A stretch of DNA of 64,000 bases from Rubellimicrobium aerolatum (lineage in GTDB: Bacteria > Pseudomonadota > Alphaproteobacteria > Rhodobacterales > Rhodobacteraceae): contig NZ_JAGGJP010000007.1 of NCBI RefSeq assembly GCF_017872975.1, forward strand, positions 62,001 through 126,000, read 5' to 3'. The notes beneath the pieces were generated by a model. It was not told the DNA's origin and searched no databases. It worked only from the letters and a program-made list of their open reading frames with translations. The translations under genes were made by a program, and so were the position numbers. Position 1 is the stretch's first letter; each line of letters opens with the position of its first letter. Below, piece after piece: positions 1-8,431 of this stretch.

Positions 1-42
1 TAGGATGTCGGCGTGGCGGAGCGTTCGCAGCACCTCGGTCAT
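1..42 (-). CDS. N-terminal 14 codons of an unidentified gene (cut by window edge)
   Basis: An ATG at 42 on the minus strand opens a frame that reads MTEVLRTLRHADIL up to the window edge. It is preceded at good spacing by an AAAGAAAGG ribosome-binding site. It lies downstream of the HyuB/FAD oxidoreductase/SDR genes on the same strand, but a repeat with a G/C hairpin separates it from them, so it may not be co-transcribed. Fourteen residues are too few to name a family. Confidence 0.5.
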   Translation of the reverse strand, partial: MTEVLRTLRHADIL

Positions 43-50
43 GGCCTTTC

Positions 51-107
51 TTTGGCTCCAAATATCCCGGGGGGAGGCTCCGCAGGAGACGGGGGGCAGA
101 GCCCCCC
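51..107. repeat. CCAAATATCCCGGG repeat, copy 1
   Basis: Copy 1 of a three-copy family (others at 40066 and 63605). A conserved head, TTTGGCTCCAAATATCCC plus a G run, is followed by a variable linker and a GGGGGG-CAGA-CCCCCC type hairpin. It lies between the SDR stop codon and the start of the next gene. A G/C hairpin in this position could end transcription, but there is no T tract on the side where one would be expected. Confidence 0.65.
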
Positions 108-114
108 TGCGACA

Positions 115-951
115 TCAGCCACCCTTCACCAGCCTTGCCATGCCGGCGACCCCGCTCTCGCCGAGCGGCACCGTCGCGAAGGGGCCGCCGAGGCGCATCT
201 GCGCGAGGTCGTGCGGGTCGGGGCGGGCGGCCTTGGACAGGATGGCGGCGGCCTGGGTCTCGGCGTTGTCGCGGGGACGGTAGCCGAGGAACGACGCCTT
301 GGCGTTCGACACCGGGGCGCGGTCGTTGGCCGACACCCCGTAGACGATGCAGAAGCCGGTGGTGGGCGTGTCCACCGCGCGTTCCACCATGTGCACGAGG
401 TCGGGGCGGGAGAGCCAGGTGCCCAAGGCGCGCGGGTTCTGCGGGGTCTCGGTCGCCGAGAAGATGCGGCAGCAGACGGCCTCCAGGCCGCGCTTTTCCC
501 AATAGAGGCGGGCGAGGTCCTCGGTGAAGCACTTGGAGAGGCCGTAGAAGGTGTCGGGGCGATGGGGGGCGTCGGTGTCGATGCCGGCGGCGGTCTCGTG
601 CATCCCGACGGCGTGGACGGAGGAGGCGTAGACGACGCGGCGGGCGCCGGCGCGGTGCGCGGCCTCCCAGATGACGTAGGAGGCGAGGAAGTTGGGGCGG
701 AGCAGGTCCTCGAAGGGCCGCTCGTCGGGGATGGCGGCGAAGTGGACGACCATCTCGGCGCCGTCCATCAGGGGGGCGACCTGGTCCATCTCGGCGCAGT
801 CGGCCACGGCCCAGGTCTCGTTGGCGGCGAGGGTCGCGGGGGCGTCCTTGATGTCGATGGAGACGAGGGCCTCGCACAGCCGCGACAGGGGCTCGCGGAG
901 GGCGGAGCCGAGGGCGCCCGCGGCGCCGGTGAGGACGATCTTTCTCAGCAT
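115..951 (-). CDS. NAD-dependent SDR, uronate dehydrogenase-like
   Basis: A 278-residue extended short-chain dehydrogenase. The N-terminal nucleotide-binding loop TGAAGALG is at residues 8-15 and the catalytic YxxxK pair is Y136/K140. The C-terminal stretch GVSANDRAP...FLGYRPRDNAE resembles bacterial uronate dehydrogenases (galacturonate/glucuronate to the aldarolactone, with NAD) closely, so that is the best guess; a related sugar or polyol SDR is the alternative. The ATG at 951 is chosen because GAGG lies just upstream and overlaps the TGA of the preceding FAD oxidoreductase, 8 nt away. It is last in the hyuB-FAD-SDR run, and the protein should be cytoplasmic. Confidence 0.75.
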   Translation of the reverse strand: MLRKIVLTGAAGALGSALREPLSRLCEALVSIDIKDAPATLAANETWAVADCAEMDQVAPLMDGAEMVVHFAAIPDERPFEDLLRPNFLASYVIWEAAHRAGARRVVYASSVHAVGMHETAAGIDTDAPHRPDTFYGLSKCFTEDLARLYWEKRGLEAVCCRIFSATETPQNPRALGTWLSRPDLVHMVERAVDTPTTGFCIVYGVSANDRAPVSNAKASFLGYRPRDNAETQAAAILSKAARPDPHDLAQMRLGGPFATVPLGESGVAGMARLVKGG

Positions 952-959
952 GGGGGACC

Positions 960-2150
960 TCAGATGATGGCGCGTTCGCGCAGGGGTTCGCCGCGAAGGA
1001 CGCGGGCGTAGCCGAGGGGGGACAGGTCCAGCGAGCGCCAGCCGCCGGTGCTGATCCATTCGGCGAGGCCCCGGCCCACGGCGGGGGCCTGCTGGAAGCC
1101 ATGGCCGGAGAAGCCGTTGGCGAAGAGCAGGTTCGGCAGGTCCGGCGCGGGGCCGAGGACGGCGTTCTGGTCGAGCGTGTTGTAGTCGTACTGGCCGACC
1201 CAGGTGGAAAGGACGCGCGCGCGCTCGAAGGTGGGGATGCGGGCGGCCAGCGCCGGCCACATGACCTCCTCCCAGAGGGAATGGTCCATCACGAAGTCGT
1301 CGGGGTCCGCCGCCACGTCGGGGTCGGGAACGCAGCCGGCGAGGTAGTTCGCGCCCGAGGGCAGGACGTGGACCCCGGCGGGGTCGATGGTCAGGGGGAT
1401 GTCGCGGGTCGGGGGCTCGGGGGTGGAGAAGAGGACGGAGGTGCGCTTGCGCGGCTCGACCGGGAGCGGCAGGCCCGCCATGGCGGCGATGCGGGCCGCG
1501 CGGGTGCCGGCGGCGTTCACCAGCCAGTCGCAGGCGACCGTGTCGCCGGTGGCGAGGCGAACGGCGGTGACGCGGCCGTTGGCGGTCTGGAGGCCCGCGA
1601 CCTCGTTGCGGATGTAGTCCACGCCGTTCGCGCGGGCCTTGAGGCGGAACCAGTCGAAGACGGTCGCGCCGTCGAAGTAGCCCTCGTCCACGGGGTTGTG
1701 GGAGCCGCAGACGAGGTCATCGACGGTGAGCCAGGGCCATTCGGCCTTGATCTCGGCGGGCGAGAGGATGCGGGTCGCGGCGCCGAGGCGGTTCTGCATG
1801 GCGGCGTTGTCGCGCAGCACCGACGCGAAGGAATCGTCGGTGGCGAGGTAGAGGTAGCCGAAGCTTTGCAGGCGGATGGCGGGGGCCTCGGGGTCGGCCA
1901 TCCAGTCGCGGAAGCCGTGGATGAACTCGGCGGCGAAGCGGGAGATGCGGACGTTCACCTCGGCCCCGAACTGCTGGCGGATCGAGGAGTGCGAGAGGGT
2001 GGAGGCGGCCTGCGCGTAGGTCGGGTCGCGCTCGACCACGAGGACGCGGCCCCGGAAGGCGGGGTCGCGGGACAGCCACCAGGCGACGGAGGAGCCGATC
2101 ATGGCTCCGCCGATGATGACGACATCATAGGCGTTGTGCTGGGGGGTCAC
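960..2150 (-). CDS. FAD-dependent amino-acid oxidoreductase (DAO/DadA family)
   Basis: A 396-residue flavoprotein with an N-terminal FAD-binding dinucleotide fold (DVVIIGGAMIG, about residues 7-17) and an ERDP segment ending the second strand. The C-terminal GFSGHGFQQAPAVGRGLAEW motif is typical of sarcosine/glycine oxidase-like DAO enzymes. The GTG start at 2150 overlaps the hyuB TGA in a GTGA junction, so the two are translationally coupled. Next to HyuA/HyuB it may oxidise an N-methyl or D-amino acid released by ring opening, for example sarcosine from N-methylhydantoin. That substrate is inference, since DAO-family specificity cannot be read from the sequence. Confidence 0.85.
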   Translation of the reverse strand: MTPQHNAYDVVIIGGAMIGSSVAWWLSRDPAFRGRVLVVERDPTYAQAASTLSHSSIRQQFGAEVNVRISRFAAEFIHGFRDWMADPEAPAIRLQSFGYLYLATDDSFASVLRDNAAMQNRLGAATRILSPAEIKAEWPWLTVDDLVCGSHNPVDEGYFDGATVFDWFRLKARANGVDYIRNEVAGLQTANGRVTAVRLATGDTVACDWLVNAAGTRAARIAAMAGLPLPVEPRKRTSVLFSTPEPPTRDIPLTIDPAGVHVLPSGANYLAGCVPDPDVAADPDDFVMDHSLWEEVMWPALAARIPTFERARVLSTWVGQYDYNTLDQNAVLGPAPDLPNLLFANGFSGHGFQQAPAVGRGLAEWISTGGWRSLDLSPLGYARVLRGEPLRERAII

Positions 2151-3772
2151 GGCTGCCACCCGTAGTCGCGCTTGGCCGCCTCCTCGGTGATGTAGCCGAG
2201 GCGGACGTCGCGGGCGACGGCCTGGAGGTCGCGCTTTGACGGAGAGCCGAGGCCGCCGCCGCCGGGGAAGGCGAGCTTGACCGTCTGGCCCGAAGGCACC
2301 GCGAAGCGGGCCTTGGCGGGGAAGTCGGTGCCGTCGGAGAGCTGGACCACGGTCGGGCCGCCGGGGGCGCCGCCGTCGCGGCCACGGGCGGGGAAGGCCT
2401 TGCGGTCGAGCTGGGCGCGGAACTCCATGGCGTAGCCCTCGCGGGGGCCGACCTCCATGAACTGGCCGAGGCCGCCGCGCGTGCGGCCCGCGCCGCCGGA
2501 GTCGGGGCGGAGCTCCTTGGCGTAGATGACGATGGGGCCGGCGTGCTCGGTGGCCTCCACCGGCATGGTCATCACGCCCGAGGGGAAGGCGGTGGCGTTG
2601 AGGCCGTCGAGCGTGGGGCGCGCGCCGGTGCCGCCGGAGTTGAAGGTCAGGACCTCGGAGCGTTCGCCGTCTTGCCCTCGCAGGGAGACCTGGAAGTTGC
2701 AGAGCGCGCCCGCGCCCTCGGCGGGGACGGTGTTCGGCAGGATCTGGTCCAGCGCGCCGAACACGGTGTCGGGGATCAGGTGGCCGATGACGTGGCGGAG
2801 CGCGACCGGGTGGGGGCGGCGGGCGTTGACGATGGTGTTCTCGGGGGCTGTCACCCGGAAGGGGGCCAAGCTCCCGGCGTTGTTCGGCACCTCGGGGGCG
2901 AGGACGATCTTGAGCGCGTAGGCCGCGTAGGCGCAGGTGTAGATGAAGGGGACGTTGATCCCCTTGGGGTCGGGCGCGGAGGTGCCCGCGAAGTCCACGA
3001 GAACGTGGTCGTCGTGGGTCGTCACGGTGCAGGCGAGCCGGATCGGGGTCGCGTAGCCGTCGGTCGTCATGGCGTTGGAGGCCGTCGCGCGGGGCAGGCG
3101 GGCGATGGCGGCGACGGTCGCCGTGTGGGAGGCGTCGATGATGAAGTCGGCGAGGGATTCGATGTCGGCGAGGGCGTATTCGTCGAGCATGGCGCGGAGG
3201 CGGCGGAGGCCGACCTCGTTGCAGGCGGCCAGCGCGTAAAGGTCGCCGATGACCTGATCGGGCTCGCGCGTGTTGACGCGGAGCATCTGGAGGAGGGTCT
3301 GGTTGACCTCTCCCTTGTCGGCAAAGCGGAGGATCGGGATCTGCAGGCCTTCCTCGTAGACGGATTCGCCGTCCGCGCCGAAGCCCCGGCCGCCGATGTC
3401 CACGACGTGCGCGGTGCAGGCGAAGAAGCCGACGAGCGCGCCGCCGTGGAACACCGGCGTCGTCACGGTGATGTCGTGGAGGTGGCCGGTGCCCATCCAG
3501 GGGTCGTTGGTCACGTAGACGTCGCCCTCGCGCATCGTGGGCTCGCCGATCTCGCGGATGAAGTGGGCCACCGCCGCGGCCATGGCGTTGACGTGGCCGG
3601 GGGTGCCGGTGACGGCCTGGGCGAGCATCCGGCCGCGCCGGTCGTAGATGCCCGCCGACAGGTCGCCGGCCTCGCGGACGGAGGTCGAGAAGGCGGTGCG
3701 GATGAGGGCCTGGGCCTGCTCCTCCACGATGGAGATCAGGCGGTTCCACTGGATCTGGTCTTGGACGCTCAT
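2147..3772 (-). CDS. hyuB: hydantoinase B / oxoprolinase beta-like subunit
   Basis: A 541-residue HyuB-family protein of normal length. It begins with the family's D-x-I-Q-W-N-R-L segment and contains the conserved ACTAHVVDIGGRG, NDPWMGTGHLHD and GGAGRTRGG blocks. HyuB subunits act with HyuA in ATP-dependent opening of hydantoin or 5-oxoproline rings, and acetone/acetophenone carboxylases use the same fold. A strong AAAGGAG ribosome-binding site precedes the ATG. It is separated from hyuA, its expected partner, by 346 bp carrying a repeat cluster and its own upstream element, so it may have its own promoter. The FAD oxidoreductase follows with a 4-nt overlap. Confidence 0.85.
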   Translation of the reverse strand: MSVQDQIQWNRLISIVEEQAQALIRTAFSTSVREAGDLSAGIYDRRGRMLAQAVTGTPGHVNAMAAAVAHFIREIGEPTMREGDVYVTNDPWMGTGHLHDITVTTPVFHGGALVGFFACTAHVVDIGGRGFGADGESVYEEGLQIPILRFADKGEVNQTLLQMLRVNTREPDQVIGDLYALAACNEVGLRRLRAMLDEYALADIESLADFIIDASHTATVAAIARLPRATASNAMTTDGYATPIRLACTVTTHDDHVLVDFAGTSAPDPKGINVPFIYTCAYAAYALKIVLAPEVPNNAGSLAPFRVTAPENTIVNARRPHPVALRHVIGHLIPDTVFGALDQILPNTVPAEGAGALCNFQVSLRGQDGERSEVLTFNSGGTGARPTLDGLNATAFPSGVMTMPVEATEHAGPIVIYAKELRPDSGGAGRTRGGLGQFMEVGPREGYAMEFRAQLDRKAFPARGRDGGAPGGPTVVQLSDGTDFPAKARFAVPSGQTVKLAFPGGGGLGSPSKRDLQAVARDVRLGYITEEAAKRDYGWQP

Positions 3773-3810
3773 GCCGGGTCTCCTTTCTGTCTGGGCTGGT
3801 TGCGGGCGTG

Positions 3811-3868
3811 TGAGGGAGAGAATGCCGGAAAATGGTTGAAGGGGTCTGACAGCAACGAGCGTTGCGTG
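3811..3868 (-). promoter_or_regulatory. three-copy conserved upstream element, copy A
   Basis: Ends 39 nt before the hyuB start. On the minus strand it reads CGTTGCTGTCAGACCCC, then TTCAACCATTTTCCGGCAT, then TCTCTCCCTCA. It matches copies at 23002-23051 and 44593-44648. A CAACG-AG-CGTTG palindrome sits at the distal end. The block TCAACCAT resembles the TTAACCAT half-site known for CtrA in Rhodobacterales, but no second half-site is present. The function, promoter or operator, is inferred only from position and recurrence. Confidence 0.6.
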
Positions 3869-3967
3869 GGGTTGGAAGGGGAGGAGGTAACTGATTGAGG
3901 GAATTGAAAAAGAGTGTGAACGGAAGCTAATGCGGTGGTGCGGTGGCGGCGAATCGGGTCCAGCCTC

Positions 3968-4108
3968 GTAGGGCGGGCTTCAGCCTGCCACGGGGCGCGG
4001 GCGGCGGGCGTGGCATGGCGGGCTGAAGCCCGCCCTACGGGGGCGGAGAAGGTCTGACGCCGCGCGCGGGGGGTGGCGTCGCATGGTGGGGTGGAACCCC
4101 ACCCTACG
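3968..4108. repeat. GTAG-type REP cluster 1 (three palindromes)
   Basis: Three short imperfect palindromes lie between hyuA and hyuB. The first (3968-3990) opens with GTAGGGCGGGCTTCAGC. The second (4016-4039) is its inverse, ending CCGCCCTACG. The third (4084-4107) has a different stem, GTGGGGTGGAACCCCAC, with the same CCTACG end. The rest of the 346-bp gap holds the upstream element and a more A/T-rich stretch around 3880-3935 with no reading frame that can be supported. Confidence 0.75.
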
Positions 4109-4118
4109 AAGGGCGGGT

Positions 4119-6185
4119 TCATGCCGTTCTCCGGATGTCGAGCACGCCGTCGGCGCGGCCGGTCACGGTGAAGCCGCGCGGGACGATCACGGTGGTCTCG
4201 GATTCGGTGACGGCGAGGGGGCCGTGGGCGATCATGCCGTCGGTCAGGCGGTCGCGGGGGATCGTCGCGCCGGCGGCCCAACCGCCCGCCACGGGGTCGA
4301 AGAGGCGGCGGGGCGCGCCTTGGGCCTCTCCGGTGGACAGGGCGTCGGGGGTGGGCGTCGTCGCGGCGAGGGGCGTGGAGGCGTTGACGGCCCAGACGGT
4401 GATCTCGATGGGGAGGCCGGCGACGGGGCGGCCGAAGAGGGCGGCGTAGTCGGCGGTGAAGCGGGCGTGCAGGGCCTCGGCGGTGGGATGGGCGGCGAGG
4501 GGGGCGTCGAGGGCGACGGGGATCTCCCAGCCCTGGCCCTTGTAGCGCATGTAGAGCTTGGAATCCGTGAGGATCGGGGCGGTGGCGTCGCAGGTGCGGA
4601 CGAAGGCGGTGGCCTCCTGCGCGAGGTCGTGGAGGATCGTGCGGGCGGCGCTCGCGTCGAAGGCGTCGAGGCGCATGTAGGCGGAGCGGGTGGCCTCGAA
4701 GGCGTAGGGCGCGCGCAGGAAGCCGATGGCGGAGCCGACGCCCGCGCCGGGGGGCACGAGGAGACGGCGGATGCCGAGCTTCTCGCACAGGCGCCCCGCG
4801 TGGAGGGGAGCCGCGCCGCCGAAGGCGATCATGGTGTAGTCGCTGAGGTCCTCGCCGTTCTCGACCGCGTGGACGCGGGCGGCGTTGGCCATGTTCTCGT
4901 CCACGACCTCGGAGACGCCGAAGGCGGCCTGCACGGGGTCCATGCCGAGCCGGTCGCCGACGTGGTCCGCGAGGGCCTGCGCGGCGCGGTCGGGGTGGAG
5001 GGGGATGGAGCCGCCGGCGAAGTTGTCGGGGTCGAGGCGGCCGAGCAGGAGGTCGGCGTCGGAGACGGCGGGGCGGGTGCCGCCGCGCCCGTAGGCGGCG
5101 GGGCCGGGCTCGCTGCCCGCCGATTCCGGGCCGACGCGGATCTGGCGCAGGGAGTCGATCTGGGCGAGCGAGCCGCCGCCCGCCCCGATCTCCACCATGT
5201 CGATGACGGGGATGGAGATGGGCATCCCCGAGCCCTTCTTGAAGCGGGTGGAGCGGGCGACCTCGAACACGCGGGCGGTCTTGGGCTGGCCGTCGCGGAT
5301 CAGGCAGATCTTGGCGGTGGTGCCGCCCATGTCGAAGGACAGCACGCGGGGGAGGCCGTGGCGGCGGGCCACGTCGGCGGCGAAGATCGCGCCCCCGGCG
5401 GGGCCGGATTCGACGAGGCGGACGGGATACTGGGCGGCGGTTTCGAGGGAGACGATGCCGCCGCCGGAGTGCATGAGGAAGATGGGGCAGGTCGCGCCCG
5501 TGGCCGCGAGGCGGTCGCGGAGGCGGGACAGGTAGGACTCCATCATCGGGCGCACGTAGGCGTTGGCGCAGGTGGTGGTGAACCGCTCGTATTCGCGCAT
5601 CTGGGGGGAGACGTCGGAGGAGAGCGAGACGGAGAGGTGAGGGAGCTTGTCCGCGAGAACGTCGCGGACGAGGCGTTCGTGGTCCGGGCGGAGGTAGCTG
5701 TGCAGGAAGCCGACGGCGACGGAGTCGAAGTCGCGCAAACGATCGGCGAGGGCTTCGACCTCGGCGCGGTCCAGCGGGATCAGGACGTTGCCGCCCGCGT
5801 CGATCCGTTCCCGCAGGGTGAAGCGGGCGTCGCGGGGGATCAGGGGGTCGGGGAGGACGAGGTTGAGGTCATACTGGTCGAAGCGGCTCTCGGTCCGCAT
5901 CTCGATCACGTCGCGGAAGCCTTCGGTCGTGACGAGGGCGGTGCGGGCGCCGCGCCGCTCGATGAGGGCGTTGGTGGCGAGCGTCGTGCCGTGGATGATG
6001 CGGGTGAGGGCGGAGGGGGGGAGGTCCGCCTGGGCGCAGACTCGGGCGAGGCCGTCGAGGATGGCGTCCTCGGGCGCGGCATGGGTCGTCAGGACCTTGG
6101 CGGAGTGGAGGCGGCCGGCGGTTTCGAGCACCACGTCGGTGAATGTGCCGCCGATGTCGACGCCAAGGTTCGCGGAATGGGTCAT
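4119..6185 (-). CDS. hyuA: hydantoinase A / oxoprolinase alpha-like subunit
   Basis: A 688-residue HyuA-family protein of full length. It opens with the phosphate-binding GVDIGGTFTDVV loop (about residues 9-20). Later come the ASKHA-like motifs FDMGGTTAK and IGAGGGS and the FGGAAPLHA segment near residue 460. The family uses ATP to activate the carbonyl of hydantoins or 5-oxoproline, with HyuB completing hydrolysis. It starts 43 nt after the alpha-glucosidase stop codon on the same strand. Its natural substrate cannot be told from sequence. The protein is cytoplasmic. Confidence 0.88.
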   Translation of the reverse strand: MTHSANLGVDIGGTFTDVVLETAGRLHSAKVLTTHAAPEDAILDGLARVCAQADLPPSALTRIIHGTTLATNALIERRGARTALVTTEGFRDVIEMRTESRFDQYDLNLVLPDPLIPRDARFTLRERIDAGGNVLIPLDRAEVEALADRLRDFDSVAVGFLHSYLRPDHERLVRDVLADKLPHLSVSLSSDVSPQMREYERFTTTCANAYVRPMMESYLSRLRDRLAATGATCPIFLMHSGGGIVSLETAAQYPVRLVESGPAGGAIFAADVARRHGLPRVLSFDMGGTTAKICLIRDGQPKTARVFEVARSTRFKKGSGMPISIPVIDMVEIGAGGGSLAQIDSLRQIRVGPESAGSEPGPAAYGRGGTRPAVSDADLLLGRLDPDNFAGGSIPLHPDRAAQALADHVGDRLGMDPVQAAFGVSEVVDENMANAARVHAVENGEDLSDYTMIAFGGAAPLHAGRLCEKLGIRRLLVPPGAGVGSAIGFLRAPYAFEATRSAYMRLDAFDASAARTILHDLAQEATAFVRTCDATAPILTDSKLYMRYKGQGWEIPVALDAPLAAHPTAEALHARFTADYAALFGRPVAGLPIEITVWAVNASTPLAATTPTPDALSTGEAQGAPRRLFDPVAGGWAAGATIPRDRLTDGMIAHGPLAVTESETTVIVPRGFTVTGRADGVLDIRRTA

Positions 6186-6228
6186 GGTGGCGCGACGCTA
6201 GCCGCGCCACCGGGGGATGGGAACCCCT

Positions 6229-7854
6229 TCAGGCCGGGGCCGCCCCGGTCGCGACGCGGAGGGCCGTGGCGGAGGCGAGATAGGCGAAGCCGTGGGCCGG
6301 GAGGTGCAGCGCCGCGCCGTCGAGCGTGGCCTGGTGGGGGCCGTCGAGGGTGGCCTCGGCCGAGAGCGTCAGGTCGAGCGGACGCTCGCTGAGGTTGAAG
6401 ATGCAGGTGACGGTCTGGCCGGCGTGGGTGCGGACAAGGCCGAGGATGGGCTCGGGCAGGTCGAGGAAGCTGGTCGCGCCGAGGCGGAGGGCGTCCGTCT
6501 GGCGGCGGAAGGCGAGGGTGGAGCGGTAGGCGTGGAGGACGGAGTCGTTCCGCGCCTCCTGCAGGTCCACGGCGCGGGCGGCCTGGGGCTCCTTGACGGG
6601 GAGCCAGGGGAGGCCGGTGGAGAAGCCGGCGTTGGTCTGCTCGTGCTCCCACACCATCGGGGTGCGGCAGCCGTCGCGGCCTTTGATCTCGGGCCAGAAG
6701 GTGATGTAGCCGAGGTCGCGCAGCTCCTCGTAGAGGATGTCGGTCTCGGTCTGGCCCAGCTCCTCGCCCTGGTAGAGGCCGAGGGTGCCGGGGAAGCTGG
6801 CGAGGAGCGCGATGGACTGGCGGGCCACGGCGTCCACGTCGCCCCCTAGCTTGGTCCAGCGGGTCGCGTGGCGCTGCACGTCGTGATTGGAGAAGGACCA
6901 GCAGGGCCAGCCGTCCGGGGCCTTGGACAGGAAGGCCTGGAGGCGGGAGCGGAAGTGGCGGGCGGTGTGGTCGGGGCCGAGGAACTCGAACGAGTAGGCC
7001 ATGTGCAGCTTGTCGCCGCCCGAGGTGTATTCGGCCATGATGTCGATCTGGCGCCCGGCCTCGCCGACCTCGCCCACCGTCATGCGGTCGGGGTATTCGT
7101 CGGTGAGCGCGCGGATGCGCTGGAGGACGGCGATGTTCTGGGGCCGCGTCTTGGAGAAGCGGTGGTCCTGCGCCTCGTAGGGGTTCGTGGGGAACTCGGT
7201 CCATTCGGAGGGCGGGTTGTCGCGGAGCCGCTTGTCGTGGACGAAGAAGTTCACCGTATCCAGCCGGAAGCCGTCCACGCCGCGGTCGAGCCAGAAGCGC
7301 ATCGCGGACAGGAGGGCGTCCACGACCTCGGGGTTGTGGAAGTTGAGGTCGGGTTGTTCCGTCAGGAAGTTGTGGAGGTAGTACTGGCGGCGGCGGGCGT
7401 CGAACTGCCAGGCGGAGCCGCCGAACACGGACAGCCAGTTGCTGGGCGGCGTGCCGTCGGCCTTGGGGTCGGCCCAGACATACCAGTCGGCGCGGGCGTT
7501 GGTGCGGTCCTGGCGGGATTCCTGGAACCAGGGGTGCTGGTCGGAGGTGTGGGACAGGACCTGGTCGATGATGACCTTGAGGTTCAGCCGGTGCGCCTCG
7601 CTGATCAGGGCGTCGAAGTCGTCGAGCGTGCCGAAGATCGGGTTGACGGCGGTGTAGTCGGAGACGTCATAACCCATGTCGCGGTCGGGGCTCGCGAAGA
7701 AGGGCGAGAGCCAGACGGCGTCGGCGCCGAGCGAGGCCACGTGGGCGAGGCGGCGGGTGATGCCGGGCAGGTCGCCGATCCCGTCGCCGTTCGAGTCCTG
7801 GAACGACCGGGGATAGATCTGGTAGATCACCGCGTCCCGCCACCATTCGCGCAT
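6229..7854 (-). CDS. GH13 alpha-glucosidase
   Basis: A 541-residue glycoside hydrolase family 13 enzyme of the oligo-1,6-glucosidase/alpha-glucosidase type. The N-terminus REWWRDAVIYQIYPRSF opens the (beta/alpha)8 barrel. The catalytic triad is visible as D199 (GFRLDTVNFF), E262 (TVGEVGEAG) and D325 (FSNHDVQR). A C-terminal beta-sandwich follows. The ATG at 7854 is preferred over an in-frame GTG 24 nt upstream, because the family begins about here and GGAG lies upstream. No signal peptide is seen, so it acts in the cytoplasm on imported oligosaccharides. No sugar transporter lies beside it in this window. Confidence 0.9.
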   Translation of the reverse strand: MREWWRDAVIYQIYPRSFQDSNGDGIGDLPGITRRLAHVASLGADAVWLSPFFASPDRDMGYDVSDYTAVNPIFGTLDDFDALISEAHRLNLKVIIDQVLSHTSDQHPWFQESRQDRTNARADWYVWADPKADGTPPSNWLSVFGGSAWQFDARRRQYYLHNFLTEQPDLNFHNPEVVDALLSAMRFWLDRGVDGFRLDTVNFFVHDKRLRDNPPSEWTEFPTNPYEAQDHRFSKTRPQNIAVLQRIRALTDEYPDRMTVGEVGEAGRQIDIMAEYTSGGDKLHMAYSFEFLGPDHTARHFRSRLQAFLSKAPDGWPCWSFSNHDVQRHATRWTKLGGDVDAVARQSIALLASFPGTLGLYQGEELGQTETDILYEELRDLGYITFWPEIKGRDGCRTPMVWEHEQTNAGFSTGLPWLPVKEPQAARAVDLQEARNDSVLHAYRSTLAFRRQTDALRLGATSFLDLPEPILGLVRTHAGQTVTCIFNLSERPLDLTLSAEATLDGPHQATLDGAALHLPAHGFAYLASATALRVATGAAPA

Positions 7855-7984
7855 TCTTGCCCGCTCCGCTTGCTGCACCGCAGCGTGGCCTTAGCGCGGA
7901 TCGGCGCGTCCGGCTAGCGGGATTGTTTCCGCTATCGGTGGAAGGTGGATCGGGCGTGGGACGGGCTTGGGCGAGGCAGTCGGC

Positions 7985-8431
7985 CTAGTGCAGCGTGGAG
8001 GGGCGGGGCGGGACCAGCGCGCAGCGGAGGGCGAGGCCGGCCTGCTGGGCGAGCTGGACCAGCGCCGGGGCGAGGTCGGGGCGGACCATGCAGACGGCGA
8101 GCATGAGGGCGTCCTCGCGCTCGCCGTCCGTGGCGGTGCGGACCAGAAGGGCGAAGGCGGCCTCGTCGGCGCCGAGGCACAGGCAGTTGCCGCCGTGGCG
8201 CATCAGCGGGCGGCGGCAGCCGCCGAGGCAGTGGCGGCAGAGCGCGTCGAAGGCCTGCGCGGCGCGGTCGGAGGCGCGGGGGGTGCCCAGGCTCTCGGCC
8301 AAGTCCTCGGCCAGGGCCTCGGGGCCGCCGTCGCACCAGCGGCGGAGCGCGCGGACGGACAGGCCTTCGAGCGGAGGGAGGGCGTCGAGGCGGCCGACGG
8401 GCGCGCCTCCGGCGGGGACGGGGGCGCTCAT
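7985..8431 (-). CDS. Cys-rich conserved protein downstream of hemP
   Basis: A 148-residue protein of no recognised family. Its middle holds a cysteine cluster, CRHCLGGCRRP, followed about 12 residues later by CLC, which could bind a metal or Fe-S cluster. The rest is helix-rich with no signal peptide or membrane segment. Its ATG overlaps the hemP TGA (ATGA), so the two are translationally coupled and share the hemP promoter. A link to haem or iron handling is inferred from this context alone. Confidence 0.7.
   Translation of the reverse strand: MSAPVPAGGAPVGRLDALPPLEGLSVRALRRWCDGGPEALAEDLAESLGTPRASDRAAQAFDALCRHCLGGCRRPLMRHGGNCLCLGADEAAFALLVRTATDGEREDALMLAVCMVRPDLAPALVQLAQQAGLALRCALVPPRPSTLH

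Noticed and set aside
115-1260. Extension of the SDR frame upstream to 1260
   Set aside because: The added residues overlap the FAD oxidoreductase and are Arg/Pro-rich; the ATG at 951 has a ribosome-binding site and begins the NAD-binding strand.
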